DNA of 49,622 bases from contig CAJTVN010000032.1 of assembly GCA_910579685.1 (NCBI GenBank), positions 1 through 49,622 of the forward strand, written 5' to 3'. Position 1 is the first letter of the stretch; each line of letters opens with the position of its first letter. This stretch comes from an uncultured Lachnospiraceae bacterium. GTDB taxonomy: Bacteria > Bacillota > Clostridia > Lachnospirales > Lachnospiraceae. A program made the translations under genes and the position numbers. Below are positions 16,601 to 24,748 of this stretch, piece after piece. Under the pieces are notes generated by a model. It had not been told where the DNA came from and ran no database searches. It worked only from the letters and a program-made list of their open reading frames with translations.

Positions 16601-17434
16601 TTACTGCGCCACGCTCTCCCGGTACTTGTTTTTGAGGCCCGAGATGATCTTATCGATCTCCTCATAATAGGATGCCGCATTTCCCTCCTCCTTATAGATC
16701 CGCAGTGCGGAAAGCATCCGCTTCTCCTGACTTGCCTCAAATTCTCCCCTGGCCTTTTCCATCAGCTTTTCCGCTTCCAGGGACAGCTCATAATACTGCC
16801 CGTTCTCCGCAATAAAGGAGACATATTCCCCCTCGCTGAGCTGCTGCCTCACTGCCATCAGAAAACAGACGCCCGTCTGGCGATTTCCGGAAAGCTCGTA
16901 CGCCTTTCTGAAATAGCGCGCCCCGTTTTCAAACTGAAACAGCCTGCAGCAGGCAGTCCCCATATTGTGATAAATGGAAGGCCGCAGCTGCAACTCGGTT
17001 TTGGGAAGCTGAAGGAGCAGCTTGTCGTATTCCATCAGCGCAAGCTGGTATTTTCCGTTTTTCACCAGAAAATCCCCCTGCTTTTTCTGTCTTTCCACCT
17101 GGGAAAGCCCCACGTTATTCTGCAGAACCTCCTCGATCTTCTCCTTGTCCTCCCTGGAACAGTAATTCACATAATCCAGTATGGTGTTTGCAAAAATCCC
17201 CGGCTGGCTTCCCCTGCGGAACAGCGTAAGCAGCTGATGGCTCAGATCGATGAGCCCGCATTCCTTATCCAGCCATTCCGCCAGCTTCTTATCCATAATG
17301 TCCGTATTAATCATAAAAGGATTGCCCGCAAGAAGATAACACAGCTCCTCCACGCAGTAGACATTGACGCATATGCTCTCAAAAAAATACGGTTTGCCGG
17401 CATATCTGCCTGTACACAACATTACATTTCCCAC
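16601..17434 (-). CDS. TPR-containing protein of the DUF5716/DUF5717 cluster
   Basis: 277 aa, soluble. The N-terminal third begins MGNVMLCTGRYAGKPYFF and includes conserved Cys and aromatic residues (VNVYCVEELCYLL). Residues about 120-200 contain tetratricopeptide-like helices (GDFLVKNGKYQLALMEYDKL, SIYHNMGTACCRLFQFENG, ARYFRKAYELSG). The C-terminus is helical. It is 12 bases downstream of the DUF5716 gene, so co-translated. Probably an adaptor in a protein assembly; no catalytic motif seen. Confidence 0.7.
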   Translation of the reverse strand: MGNVMLCTGRYAGKPYFFESICVNVYCVEELCYLLAGNPFMINTDIMDKKLAEWLDKECGLIDLSHQLLTLFRRGSQPGIFANTILDYVNYCSREDKEKIEEVLQNNVGLSQVERQKKQGDFLVKNGKYQLALMEYDKLLLQLPKTELQLRPSIYHNMGTACCRLFQFENGARYFRKAYELSGNRQTGVCFLMAVRQQLSEGEYVSFIAENGQYYELSLEAEKLMEKARGEFEASQEKRMLSALRIYKEEGNAASYYEEIDKIISGLKNKYRESVAQ

Positions 17435-17446
17435 TGTTTTCTTCCT

Positions 17447-18754
17447 CTATACCACGATTGTCTGCGTCCAGCCCTTGCCGCTGGACGGAAAAATCTCTCC
17501 AAAGCCCATGTCCTCCACCGTCACCGTCACCTGGTCACAGGCCGACATCTCCACATGGATTTTCAGTCTGCTGGTATTTTTCGGGCGCTCCGGCAGTCCC
17601 TCCAGCCGGATGCTCCTGCCCGAGGCCCCCTCCCCGGTAAGGGGCGTTACAATAAATTCCAGCTGATTACCGGTCTCCAGAATCACTTCAAAATCCACTG
17701 CGGCCTCGTACCAGTTCACGCCCCCGTCCAGAATGGCAAAGTAAGATTCCTCTCCCCTGCGAAACACCTTCATTCCCACATTGGCCTTGAGCTTGTCCTG
17801 TCCAAGATACACATAATTCCTGCCTTCCCTGCTTGGCTCCACTTTTTCCAGCGCCCCGCTGCAGGCCCCCTTGCTGTAGAGATTGTTTCCCTGAAACACT
17901 CTCCGGTTCCTGCAAAGCGTTTTCAGGGATTCCCCCATCCAGTTTTCCTTAAAGCCGTCTCCCAGAAGGAAAACGGTGGACACCTCGTTCCCGGCAAGCT
18001 CCTGTGCCACCACCTCTGCGAACCGGCTCTCCAGGTCTTTTTTCTGCTCCTGTCTTTTGTCCTCCTTCTCCGACCAGATCACCCTCTGGATCTGCCGGTA
18101 TTCCCGGCTGTTTATAAACACCACCTGAGGGGTGGTTTTGCGGTTGCACTCCATACATACGCTGTGCAGGGCGGCATTGTAATCCAGAATCAGGACGTCG
18201 TTTTTCCACAGCTCCCTTGGCTGGTAGAGCATGTAATAATAAAAGCTCTCCACATGGCTCTGGAAAAATACATGGCCGGCCGGAAGGCCAAGGCCCCCCG
18301 CCACCCTGCTCAGCACGTCCACCACTCTTGGATTTAAGTTCTCCACGGTAAACATGTACGCCTCCACCTGATCCAGCGAAATATACATGCCAAGAAGGGA
18401 AAGACTCCTTTTCACAAACAGCGTGAGAAGGGCGGCAGGATCAAAACTTTCCCCCTCCACGATCACGTCCTCGCCTCTCTGGGCAAAGGTCAGAAGATTC
18501 TCCACCAGAATCCCCTCCTCCTTTTTGGCATACTTAAGGGCTTCCTTTCCGTAAAACCACTGGTTGACCCCGATTCTTTTACAGAGCACCGTGGGAATAT
18601 TGTACTGCTCCGTGCCCGCAACGGCGGAAACGGTCTCCGCCTCCCCGCCCTCCACGCTGCAAAAGCTGATCTGGGAGACGATCTCCCCCAGGTCATAGCC
18701 CACCACAACTTTTTTGCCGCCGCCCTTTTCCGGCTGTCTCTGGCCTGTAAACAT
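17447..18754 (-). CDS. DUF5716-type protein with Hsp70/actin-like ATPase features
   Basis: 435 aa. Start at 18754 is preceded by GGAAGGAG; the longer frame to 18868 overlaps the upstream gene without a better site. The N-terminus KVVVGYDLGEIVSQISF resembles the phosphate-1 loop of the Hsp70/actin superfamily, followed by NIPTVLCKR, a second beta-hairpin-like DVLILDYNAALHSV (phosphate-2 position) and VFLLGDGFKENWM (adenosine-loop position). A beta-rich C-terminal domain follows. The assignment to DUF5716 is by recognition. It is encoded between the giant DUF5717 protein and a TPR protein, suggesting a nucleotide-driven assembly. Confidence 0.65.
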   Translation of the reverse strand: MFTGQRQPEKGGGKKVVVGYDLGEIVSQISFCSVEGGEAETVSAVAGTEQYNIPTVLCKRIGVNQWFYGKEALKYAKKEEGILVENLLTFAQRGEDVIVEGESFDPAALLTLFVKRSLSLLGMYISLDQVEAYMFTVENLNPRVVDVLSRVAGGLGLPAGHVFFQSHVESFYYYMLYQPRELWKNDVLILDYNAALHSVCMECNRKTTPQVVFINSREYRQIQRVIWSEKEDKRQEQKKDLESRFAEVVAQELAGNEVSTVFLLGDGFKENWMGESLKTLCRNRRVFQGNNLYSKGACSGALEKVEPSREGRNYVYLGQDKLKANVGMKVFRRGEESYFAILDGGVNWYEAAVDFEVILETGNQLEFIVTPLTGEGASGRSIRLEGLPERPKNTSRLKIHVEMSACDQVTVTVEDMGFGEIFPSSGKGWTQTIVV

Positions 18755-18791
18755 TTTACGACCGCTCCTTCCTTTCTCGGATCTTCCGGTA

Positions 18792-21700
18792 CTAGATTGT
18801 GCGGAATAACTCGTCCGCCATATACTCCCGCTCAAAATACTCATACAGCAGGCTCTCCATGGTCTCATCGTCGTTTAGGGCGCGCCCGATGGATATATCG
18901 TTCAAAAGACTGTACTTACTCTCCTTTTTCTCCCGATCCGTATCCAGACGGCTCAGCATCCCGCTCTGGGTCAGGTACTCCTTTTCCCCGTCCGTCTCCA
19001 TAATATAATACTGCAGCTTTTCCCCGAAAAAAAGGATAAACGGTTTCACGCAGATCCCGCAGAACATGTCCTTCATCTCTTCCCTGACATACTCCGTATC
19101 GCTTTCCCCGTCCCTTTCCATGCGGTAATGGATCATGGCCTTTTTTCCCTCCTCCATCCGGTACTCGATCATGGTCTTATCCGCAAACTGGCGCATAAAG
19201 GCGATGGGCTCCACATATTCCTTAAAAAACGGAAAACAGATATTCCGGGAGAGAAGCTCCCGCAAAAAGCGCACCAGAAAACGGGAAACCTCCTCCGTAA
19301 TCTGACGCTTGTTCTCCGAAAAATATTTGACATAGGCAAGGCAGCACACCTCGGAAAGCTTCTCGCCTCTCTCCATGGCCCTGTGCATGTCCTGTATCAC
19401 GAACTCGTCCGTCACTTTCTCGCACACAAAATAGTCGTAACTCTCCTGGGCGAGAAAGGCCTCCTCCACCTCGCTTCTCGCGCCTCCTGAAATATAATCC
19501 CTGAAAATCTCCGTCTTTTCCCCGATATAAGCCCCGCTGTACATCATCTGAATCAGAATGCGTTCCGAAAGCTCATAGGTTTCCGCACCGAAAGCCCTGC
19601 CCGCCTTCCAGATGTCCCGCATGGATCTGACCGAACCCCGGTAGTGCCGGATCAGGTAATTGAGCAGATTGTCGTCGTACTTTCCCGCACAAAACGCAAG
19701 ATGCACAAGAGCCGTCATGGTATCCGATGGATCCGCCAGCTCAAAGGCAAGAAGGCGGCTGCAAAGACGCATGATGATTTTCGGCTCCACTCCAAAACCG
19801 CCCCTTTGCCTGATCCACTGGTAGGCTTTCTCGTACATGCCCCGCACCACCATAAACTGCACTGTCTCCGTATAGTTTGCGCTTCCGATCTGCTCCGGGG
19901 CAAGCTCCCCCAGCAGCTCGTCCAGATCTCCCAGAAGGTCATGATCGTAAAAAAAGTGTATCAGGTTCATGCGGATTTCCTGCTCCAGCTTCCTCGTCAG
20001 CACGCCAAGCCCCGCAATCCGTTTCATCATCCAGGCATTGTCCTCATTGACCACGGCAAGGGATTTCCCCCTCTCGCAAAGCCAGATGGTAAAGTTATCG
20101 TCCTCCTGGACAAAGGGTGCGCAGAGAAGAGCCAGCTTATCCGGTACAAGAAGCCGCTCCATCTCATATTCTTCCTGCCGGCAGTAACGGTTTCCCCTGG
20201 TATCCTCGAGAAAGATCCGGCAGTCGCTTCCGTAAATCGGAAGATAGGCCTCCCTGCTGCTTACGGGAAAAAACACGGTCTTACGCTTCTTCTCGTAAAC
20301 CACCGCCACCTGGCAGATATCGCCCCTTTTGATCTGCAGCCTCCGGATGAAGATGACCCCGGCAAGGGCTTTGGCCGACTCCAGAGTGACCATTCCCGGC
20401 GTGATGATATTCTGATACAGATAGGCTAGCCACTTATTGTTTCTGCCCCGCAGCACCTGAAAGACCGTGAATTTCTCGATCTGATCCCTGTAATTCTCAT
20501 ACAGCTCCGGATACTCCTGACGCCTTTTGTGCATATAAGTATACAGAAACGCATTGTGAAGGCTGTCCAGGCTGCTGTCAAAGGCAAAATACATCAGCAC
20601 CATCTTGGGAATCACCAGGTTTTCCGTGAGCTCGCAGGACATCATATAGTATTCGTAGAGCCTTGTGATCCGAAGCTCTCTCTCGATTCCCAGGGCATAC
20701 CACACGAAATGCTCGGCCCCCGTGCGGTTTCCCTTGATCAGAAGCGTGCAGATGGCGCAAAGCGTCTCGTCACCGGGCGCGATCTGCCAGCATTTTCTCA
20801 ACAGATAAAAAACCCGGTCCGAGTAGACCTTCTGTTTGGACGCCAGATAGACGATATGGTTGGCAACGGTTTCATTGAGAAGATCCTTTTTGGCGGCATA
20901 GGTCAGTATTCTCAGCTCAAAGCCCTCCAGCCTGGTCAGCAGCATGACATTGGAGAGAATCAGGTTCCACGCCTCAATATAGATGACGGGACTGCCGCAG
21001 CCTAACCTGCACTGCTCCTCCAGCGCAATCCATTTCCGGGAAGGGCTCCTTTCGTAATCGCCGGACAGATACAAAAGCAGCCAGGCAATCCGCCAGTTTT
21101 CCGCATTCTGCACAAAAATACGCTCCACCTGCGCCGCCACCTCATCCACATAGGCCTCGTTCCGGTTAAGCAGCGTGGTAAGATACAAATAATAACAATA
21201 TACCTCCGGCCTAAAACGCTCCTCCACCTCATCCTTCATCTGGTCAAGGGCATATGCGGCCTCCTGATACTGCTCCCTGGTAATTAAAAGCTGAACCTGA
21301 AACAGGCGGGCGGAAAGATCCCTCTCGTCCAGTTCCATCAGCTGGCCCACAATCTTTTCCGTCTCCTGCATCCAGGAGGACACGCTGATCTTTTTCACCC
21401 GGAACGCCTCATAATACTGCATCAGCTCCGCCGTCAGATGGTTTTTCCTGGAGCGCAGACCCGGTATCCTGGCCCGATAGGCCGAAACATCAGCCTGCAC
21501 CGTAACCTGCAGGGAGGAATAGGCGTTGTAGAGCCTTATGGAACCGAGATTCTTTCCCCTGTGCAAATTCTTTTGTGAAAGGTAGAAGGGGAGCCTGCAG
21601 CAGTTCCCCAGAAAATCCTCATCCCGGATCACTGATTTTTCCAGGACGAGGAAATCTCCCTCCGCCTCCACATTCAGCTGCGAATATCCCCAGCCGTTGC

Positions 21701-22349
21701 GGTTTATCACCACCTTGTACTCCGCATTTTCTCTCGGGTTCTCAATCCGTATCTCCTCTTCCTCCAAAAGAAAATCCACCTTCTGCTTCTTTCGGATCTC
21801 CAGCAGGAACTCCTCCACTCTCTGGGGGCGTATCTCCCCCTCTGAAAGCCCTCTGTAGACCGACTCATACTGCCTGTCGGCTCCCTGGAACACCCTTGCA
21901 AATCTTTCGGAATAAAAGAGGCTGACCGCCTCGTCAAAGTTGTTCCTGGCAAGATTGGCAAAATGAAACAGATTGCGGATGGTTCCCAGGCTGGATTCCA
22001 CGGCCTCGGATTCCACAACGGCTTTGAAGGGAATGCTGTACTCCCCCCGGTTGGAGACAATGCAGAATTCCCCTTCCACACTCTCCCCTTCCTCCATGCC
22101 TGCGGAATCAAACCGATAGGCGATCTCCTCTCTGGAGCCGGAAAAGCTGCCGTTTACGCATTGCATCCGCAGCCTGTTGGAGGTAACTCGCCCCTCCGTG
22201 GCCAGATTTTCCGGTCCAAAAACGGTAAAGGAGCCTTCGCAGATCTGCCCTTCCCGCACCGACAAATCAATCCGGCTGCCCGAAAAGCTGAGCGCTCCGG
22301 CATCCTTATTAAATTTCCCCGACAAAATCCGCTCTACTGCACTGTACAC
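18792..22349 (-). CDS. Giant DUF5717-type protein, unknown function
   Basis: 1185 aa. Start is GTG at 22349 with GGAGGG eight bases upstream. No signal peptide or TM, so cytoplasmic. The N-terminal 300 residues are beta-rich with Ig-like character (FSGSRIDLSVREGQICEGSF). The middle (about 310-1000) is a long helical solenoid of TPR-like pairs (LMELDERDLSARLFQVQLLI). The C-terminus is again mixed. Assignment to DUF5717, a family I associate with Lachnospiraceae, is by recognition. It leads the four-gene cluster, 37 bases before DUF5716. Likely a scaffold. Confidence 0.7.
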   Translation of the reverse strand: MYSAVERILSGKFNKDAGALSFSGSRIDLSVREGQICEGSFTVFGPENLATEGRVTSNRLRMQCVNGSFSGSREEIAYRFDSAGMEEGESVEGEFCIVSNRGEYSIPFKAVVESEAVESSLGTIRNLFHFANLARNNFDEAVSLFYSERFARVFQGADRQYESVYRGLSEGEIRPQRVEEFLLEIRKKQKVDFLLEEEEIRIENPRENAEYKVVINRNGWGYSQLNVEAEGDFLVLEKSVIRDEDFLGNCCRLPFYLSQKNLHRGKNLGSIRLYNAYSSLQVTVQADVSAYRARIPGLRSRKNHLTAELMQYYEAFRVKKISVSSWMQETEKIVGQLMELDERDLSARLFQVQLLITREQYQEAAYALDQMKDEVEERFRPEVYCYYLYLTTLLNRNEAYVDEVAAQVERIFVQNAENWRIAWLLLYLSGDYERSPSRKWIALEEQCRLGCGSPVIYIEAWNLILSNVMLLTRLEGFELRILTYAAKKDLLNETVANHIVYLASKQKVYSDRVFYLLRKCWQIAPGDETLCAICTLLIKGNRTGAEHFVWYALGIERELRITRLYEYYMMSCELTENLVIPKMVLMYFAFDSSLDSLHNAFLYTYMHKRRQEYPELYENYRDQIEKFTVFQVLRGRNNKWLAYLYQNIITPGMVTLESAKALAGVIFIRRLQIKRGDICQVAVVYEKKRKTVFFPVSSREAYLPIYGSDCRIFLEDTRGNRYCRQEEYEMERLLVPDKLALLCAPFVQEDDNFTIWLCERGKSLAVVNEDNAWMMKRIAGLGVLTRKLEQEIRMNLIHFFYDHDLLGDLDELLGELAPEQIGSANYTETVQFMVVRGMYEKAYQWIRQRGGFGVEPKIIMRLCSRLLAFELADPSDTMTALVHLAFCAGKYDDNLLNYLIRHYRGSVRSMRDIWKAGRAFGAETYELSERILIQMMYSGAYIGEKTEIFRDYISGGARSEVEEAFLAQESYDYFVCEKVTDEFVIQDMHRAMERGEKLSEVCCLAYVKYFSENKRQITEEVSRFLVRFLRELLSRNICFPFFKEYVEPIAFMRQFADKTMIEYRMEEGKKAMIHYRMERDGESDTEYVREEMKDMFCGICVKPFILFFGEKLQYYIMETDGEKEYLTQSGMLSRLDTDREKKESKYSLLNDISIGRALNDDETMESLLYEYFEREYMADELFRTI

Positions 22350-22409
22350 CTACGTATCCCTCCGGATTCCTTTTCTCGTATCGTATTCCTTTCAAAACCC
22401 TGTAACAAT

Positions 22410-22439
22410 AGTATAGCATTATCCCCCGCCTTTTCGCAA
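22410..22439 (-). promoter_or_regulatory. Probable promoter of the DUF5717 cluster
   Basis: Minus-strand TTGCGA (22434-22439), 18-base spacer, TATACT (22410-22415), about 50 bases before the GTG start. The -35 box is weak. Confidence 0.5.
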
Positions 22440-22452
22440 CAGGGATTACGTC

Positions 22453-23203
22453 TCAGGGTTCTGCGATCCGGCTTACGCCCACGTAAATATTGGAAATACT
22501 GTACCAGGTGGGGAAATCCACGATCCCCGTCTGGGGCAGGTTAAAAATCCGCTGAAAGGCGCGGACCGCGTTCGCCGTCGCAGGCCCGTAAATCCCGTCC
22601 GCAGTAACCGCGGGAATGGCGGGATAGTTTCTGGCGATCCGGTTTAACTGTGTCTGGATCTGTCTTACCTTTTCCCCGGTTGCGCCGTTTGACAGGTTAT
22701 AGCCGGGCCAGGAGGACGGCACGCCGGATATATTCACCGCCGAATTGATGTACATGTCGCTTCCGTAATAATACCGGACGATCTCAATCGGCGTGTATCC
22801 CTGACCGGCAAGATACTGGGAGCCCCACTGGCTCAGGCCGTCGCAGGTCACTCTTCTCCCGTCGCAGTAGGAGGTAAAGATCGGCTGTCTGACCCCCGGT
22901 CTTGACAGATAATTGTTAAAGATGGAATCCACAATCCGGTCCACGTTTCCGTATATATTGCGCCCGTGCATCCATTTCTGGTCGTAGGCGGTGGATGAGG
23001 TGATGGTAAAATTGTAACCCCTGTTCCGATACCACTCCGTATACACCCGGTTCAGGGTAAAGGACATGATGACCAAGGTATTTGCATAGATGGCGTTTTC
23101 ATTCCAGGTGGCGTAAATCTCCGAGGACACCACGTTCTTGATATAGTCCCGGTACCGCACATAGTAGTTTGTTGCGGACGTATCGTCCGGAACCCCGTCA
23201 TGG
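22453..23203 (-). pseudogene. 3' part of a split SpoIID-like/peptidoglycan-binding gene
   Basis: The frame encodes a SpoIID-like domain (YYVRYRDYIKNVVSSEIY, TLNRVYTEWYRNRGYNF, YCDGRRVTCDGLSQWGS) and a C-terminal PG_binding_1 domain (LQRI-type helix QIQTQLNRIARNYP, DGIYGPATANAVRAFQ, FPTWYSISNIYV). The first true residues are HDGVPDD at about 23203. Upstream of that the frame runs into the recombinase end (TTG at 23250) with no ribosome binding site. The missing N-terminal part is at 26822-27331, 3.6 kb away on the same strand. Proteins of this plan in Lachnospiraceae are linked to spore or cell-wall remodelling; the SpoIID fold cleaves peptidoglycan glycan strands in SpoIID itself. Confidence 0.8.
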
Positions 23204-23231
23204 ACTACTGTATATGACGGTTTAGGATACC
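23204..23231. other. Element end (att site, 3'-gene side) with inverted-repeat arm
   Basis: Core AC/GT at 23204-23205 followed inward by the 13-base arm GGTTTAGGATACC (23219-23231). The arm supplies the recombinase stop codon (complement TCC TAA). Confidence 0.6.
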
Positions 23232-24631
23232 TGCCCGCACTGAAAGTCAAAACCGCATAATCTGTGCGTATCCGGATCTATCCGGATGGCGGCTATCCCG
23301 TCATGCCAGAAGGCCTGCTTATGCTCTTTGTCGAGTAAGAAGTAGGCTTCCCGAAAACCGCCTGTAAAAGAGCCGGACCGAAGAGCAAAAGCCCCTCCGG
23401 GTGCCAAATCCGGCGCCTCCTTCGGTGTTTTTTCGGCCTGATCCAGCTTTTGCGCAAGAACGGCATACTGGCTGTCATAGTAGGCTTCCGTGATCCGCCC
23501 CTTCTGAAAGAGGAGGTTCAGGCGCTTTTGTTCCGCCTGCAGCCTTTCTCTCCCGGTCTTTGGATCTTTTCCGTTTTCCTTCCGGGGCTTTAGCCGAAAG
23601 GAGAACTGCAGGGCCGTCAGTTCCCCGATCCTTCTTTCAATTTCCCCGAGCATGAATTTCTCCACCGTGCTTTCATGAACCGTAATCCCTCCCGCACACA
23701 GCAGCCCGGAGCGCTGTTTCTGCTTGCAGTGATAGGCCGGGCTTACATAGACCTTCCCGCCTGCCTTTTTTGTCTTGTGCCGGAATCCGGAGAAATTGCG
23801 GCCGCAGAGGGGACATTTGATCAGTCCGGAGAAGAGATAGGGCTCGTTGCTTTTGGAATATACTTTTATGGAGCCGGACTCTTTGATCCTGAAAAACTGC
23901 TCCCTGGTTATGTAGGCCTCGCAGAAATTCTCGGTGCCGTAAGCGCAGCCATAATAGACCGGGTTCTTGAACATATACATCAAAGTGCTCTCCGACGGGG
24001 CGAGAGAGCCGTATTTTTCCATAATATAATTGACTGTTTTTCTTTTGGAATAAAAGATAAAATAATGCTCAAAAAAGTCTTCCACGATCGGCCGGGCAGT
24101 TTCATCCTTGACGAATTTCTTTTCAACCGCCCTGTAGCCAAAGCTTGCGTGTGCGCCGGAGAGGATCTCTCCGTTTCTGCGCTTATAGGCAAACACCTCC
24201 CGGATGCGGTCCGAATCCCGGTCGCATTCGTTTTCGTTTACCGAGAGCATAATGTTGATTGCAAATCTTCCGTTGGCCGTGGAAGTGTCATATTCCTCAA
24301 AGATGGTTTTCCAGTTGCAGTTATGCCGCTCTAAGAGCGCCTGCGTGTTGTGGTAATCCTTGATATTGCGAAACCAGCGGTCCAGCTTGGTGACCAGGAT
24401 CAGATCGATCTTATCCGCCCTGACATCGGAAAGCAGCCGAAGGAGCTCTTTGCGGTTCTGCATTTTCTTGCGGGCAGTGAGCCCTTCGTCCGAATAGTAG
24501 TCCACGATCTCATAGCCGTGAGCCTTCGCATAGCTGGTCAGCGCTTCCCGCTGGGCATCCAGGGAAAGGCCGTCGCGGACCTGTATGTCCGTGCTTACCC
24601 TGTCATAAAGAGCGCAGCGAATTTTTTTCAT
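23222..24631 (-). CDS. Large serine recombinase
   Basis: 469 aa. N-terminal resolvase/invertase catalytic domain with LYDRVSTD (catalytic Ser13), the SLDAQ motif and TKLDRWFRN; then a 'recombinase' domain (about 160-240) and a zinc ribbon starting CPLCG (C273, C276), followed by a coiled-coil segment (ERLQAEQKRLNLLFQKGR) typical of large serine integrases. Strong ribosome binding site GGAGGGTGA. It should catalyse directional integration or excision between the short att cores at 23204 and 26821. Its last codons and stop lie inside the element's terminal repeat. A sigma-E-like promoter precedes it. Confidence 0.9.
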   Translation of the reverse strand: MKKIRCALYDRVSTDIQVRDGLSLDAQREALTSYAKAHGYEIVDYYSDEGLTARKKMQNRKELLRLLSDVRADKIDLILVTKLDRWFRNIKDYHNTQALLERHNCNWKTIFEEYDTSTANGRFAINIMLSVNENECDRDSDRIREVFAYKRRNGEILSGAHASFGYRAVEKKFVKDETARPIVEDFFEHYFIFYSKRKTVNYIMEKYGSLAPSESTLMYMFKNPVYYGCAYGTENFCEAYITREQFFRIKESGSIKVYSKSNEPYLFSGLIKCPLCGRNFSGFRHKTKKAGGKVYVSPAYHCKQKQRSGLLCAGGITVHESTVEKFMLGEIERRIGELTALQFSFRLKPRKENGKDPKTGRERLQAEQKRLNLLFQKGRITEAYYDSQYAVLAQKLDQAEKTPKEAPDLAPGGAFALRSGSFTGGFREAYFLLDKEHKQAFWHDGIAAIRIDPDTHRLCGFDFQCGQVS

Positions 24632-24654
24632 GGTAAATCACCCTCCTTCTGTAC

Positions 24655-24683
24655 AGTTTACGGAAGGAAAAGCGCAAAAATGC
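24655..24683 (-). promoter_or_regulatory. Candidate sigma-E-type promoter of the serine recombinase
   Basis: Minus strand GCATTTT (24677-24683), 14-base spacer, CGTAAACT (24655-24662). Compared with the sigma-E consensus KMATATT-N14-CATACAHT this is 6 of 7 and 6 of 8, at the exact spacing. It overlaps the terminator of the upstream gene, so the recombinase needs a start point in this short gap. Pattern match only. Confidence 0.35.
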
Positions 24684-24708
24684 CCGAAGGCTTCATCCGC
24701 CTCCGGGC
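24676..24708 (-). terminator. Rho-independent terminator of the DUF5722 gene
   Basis: Stem GCCCGGAGGC/GCCTTCGGGC on the minus strand with one mismatch and a 7-base loop, followed by TTTTT (complement of 24676-24680). It separates the glycosidase-like gene from the recombinase. Confidence 0.8.
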
Positions 24709-24748
24709 TTTTCGCCGCCGCTCCATACCAAAGCGCTCCCGTCTTACC

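Noticed and set aside
16556..18337. 593-aa plus-strand open frame
   Set aside because: Antisense to the TPR and DUF5716 genes, which have clear domain features and ribosome binding sites. The translation has no recognisable domain and a His/Leu/Pro-rich shadow composition.
23222..23250. Overlap of recombinase and PG-binding gene as simple translational coupling
   Set aside because: The N-terminal residues before HDGVPDD are encoded by the element arm, and the true N-terminal part exists at 26822-27331, so the overlap is an insertion artefact.
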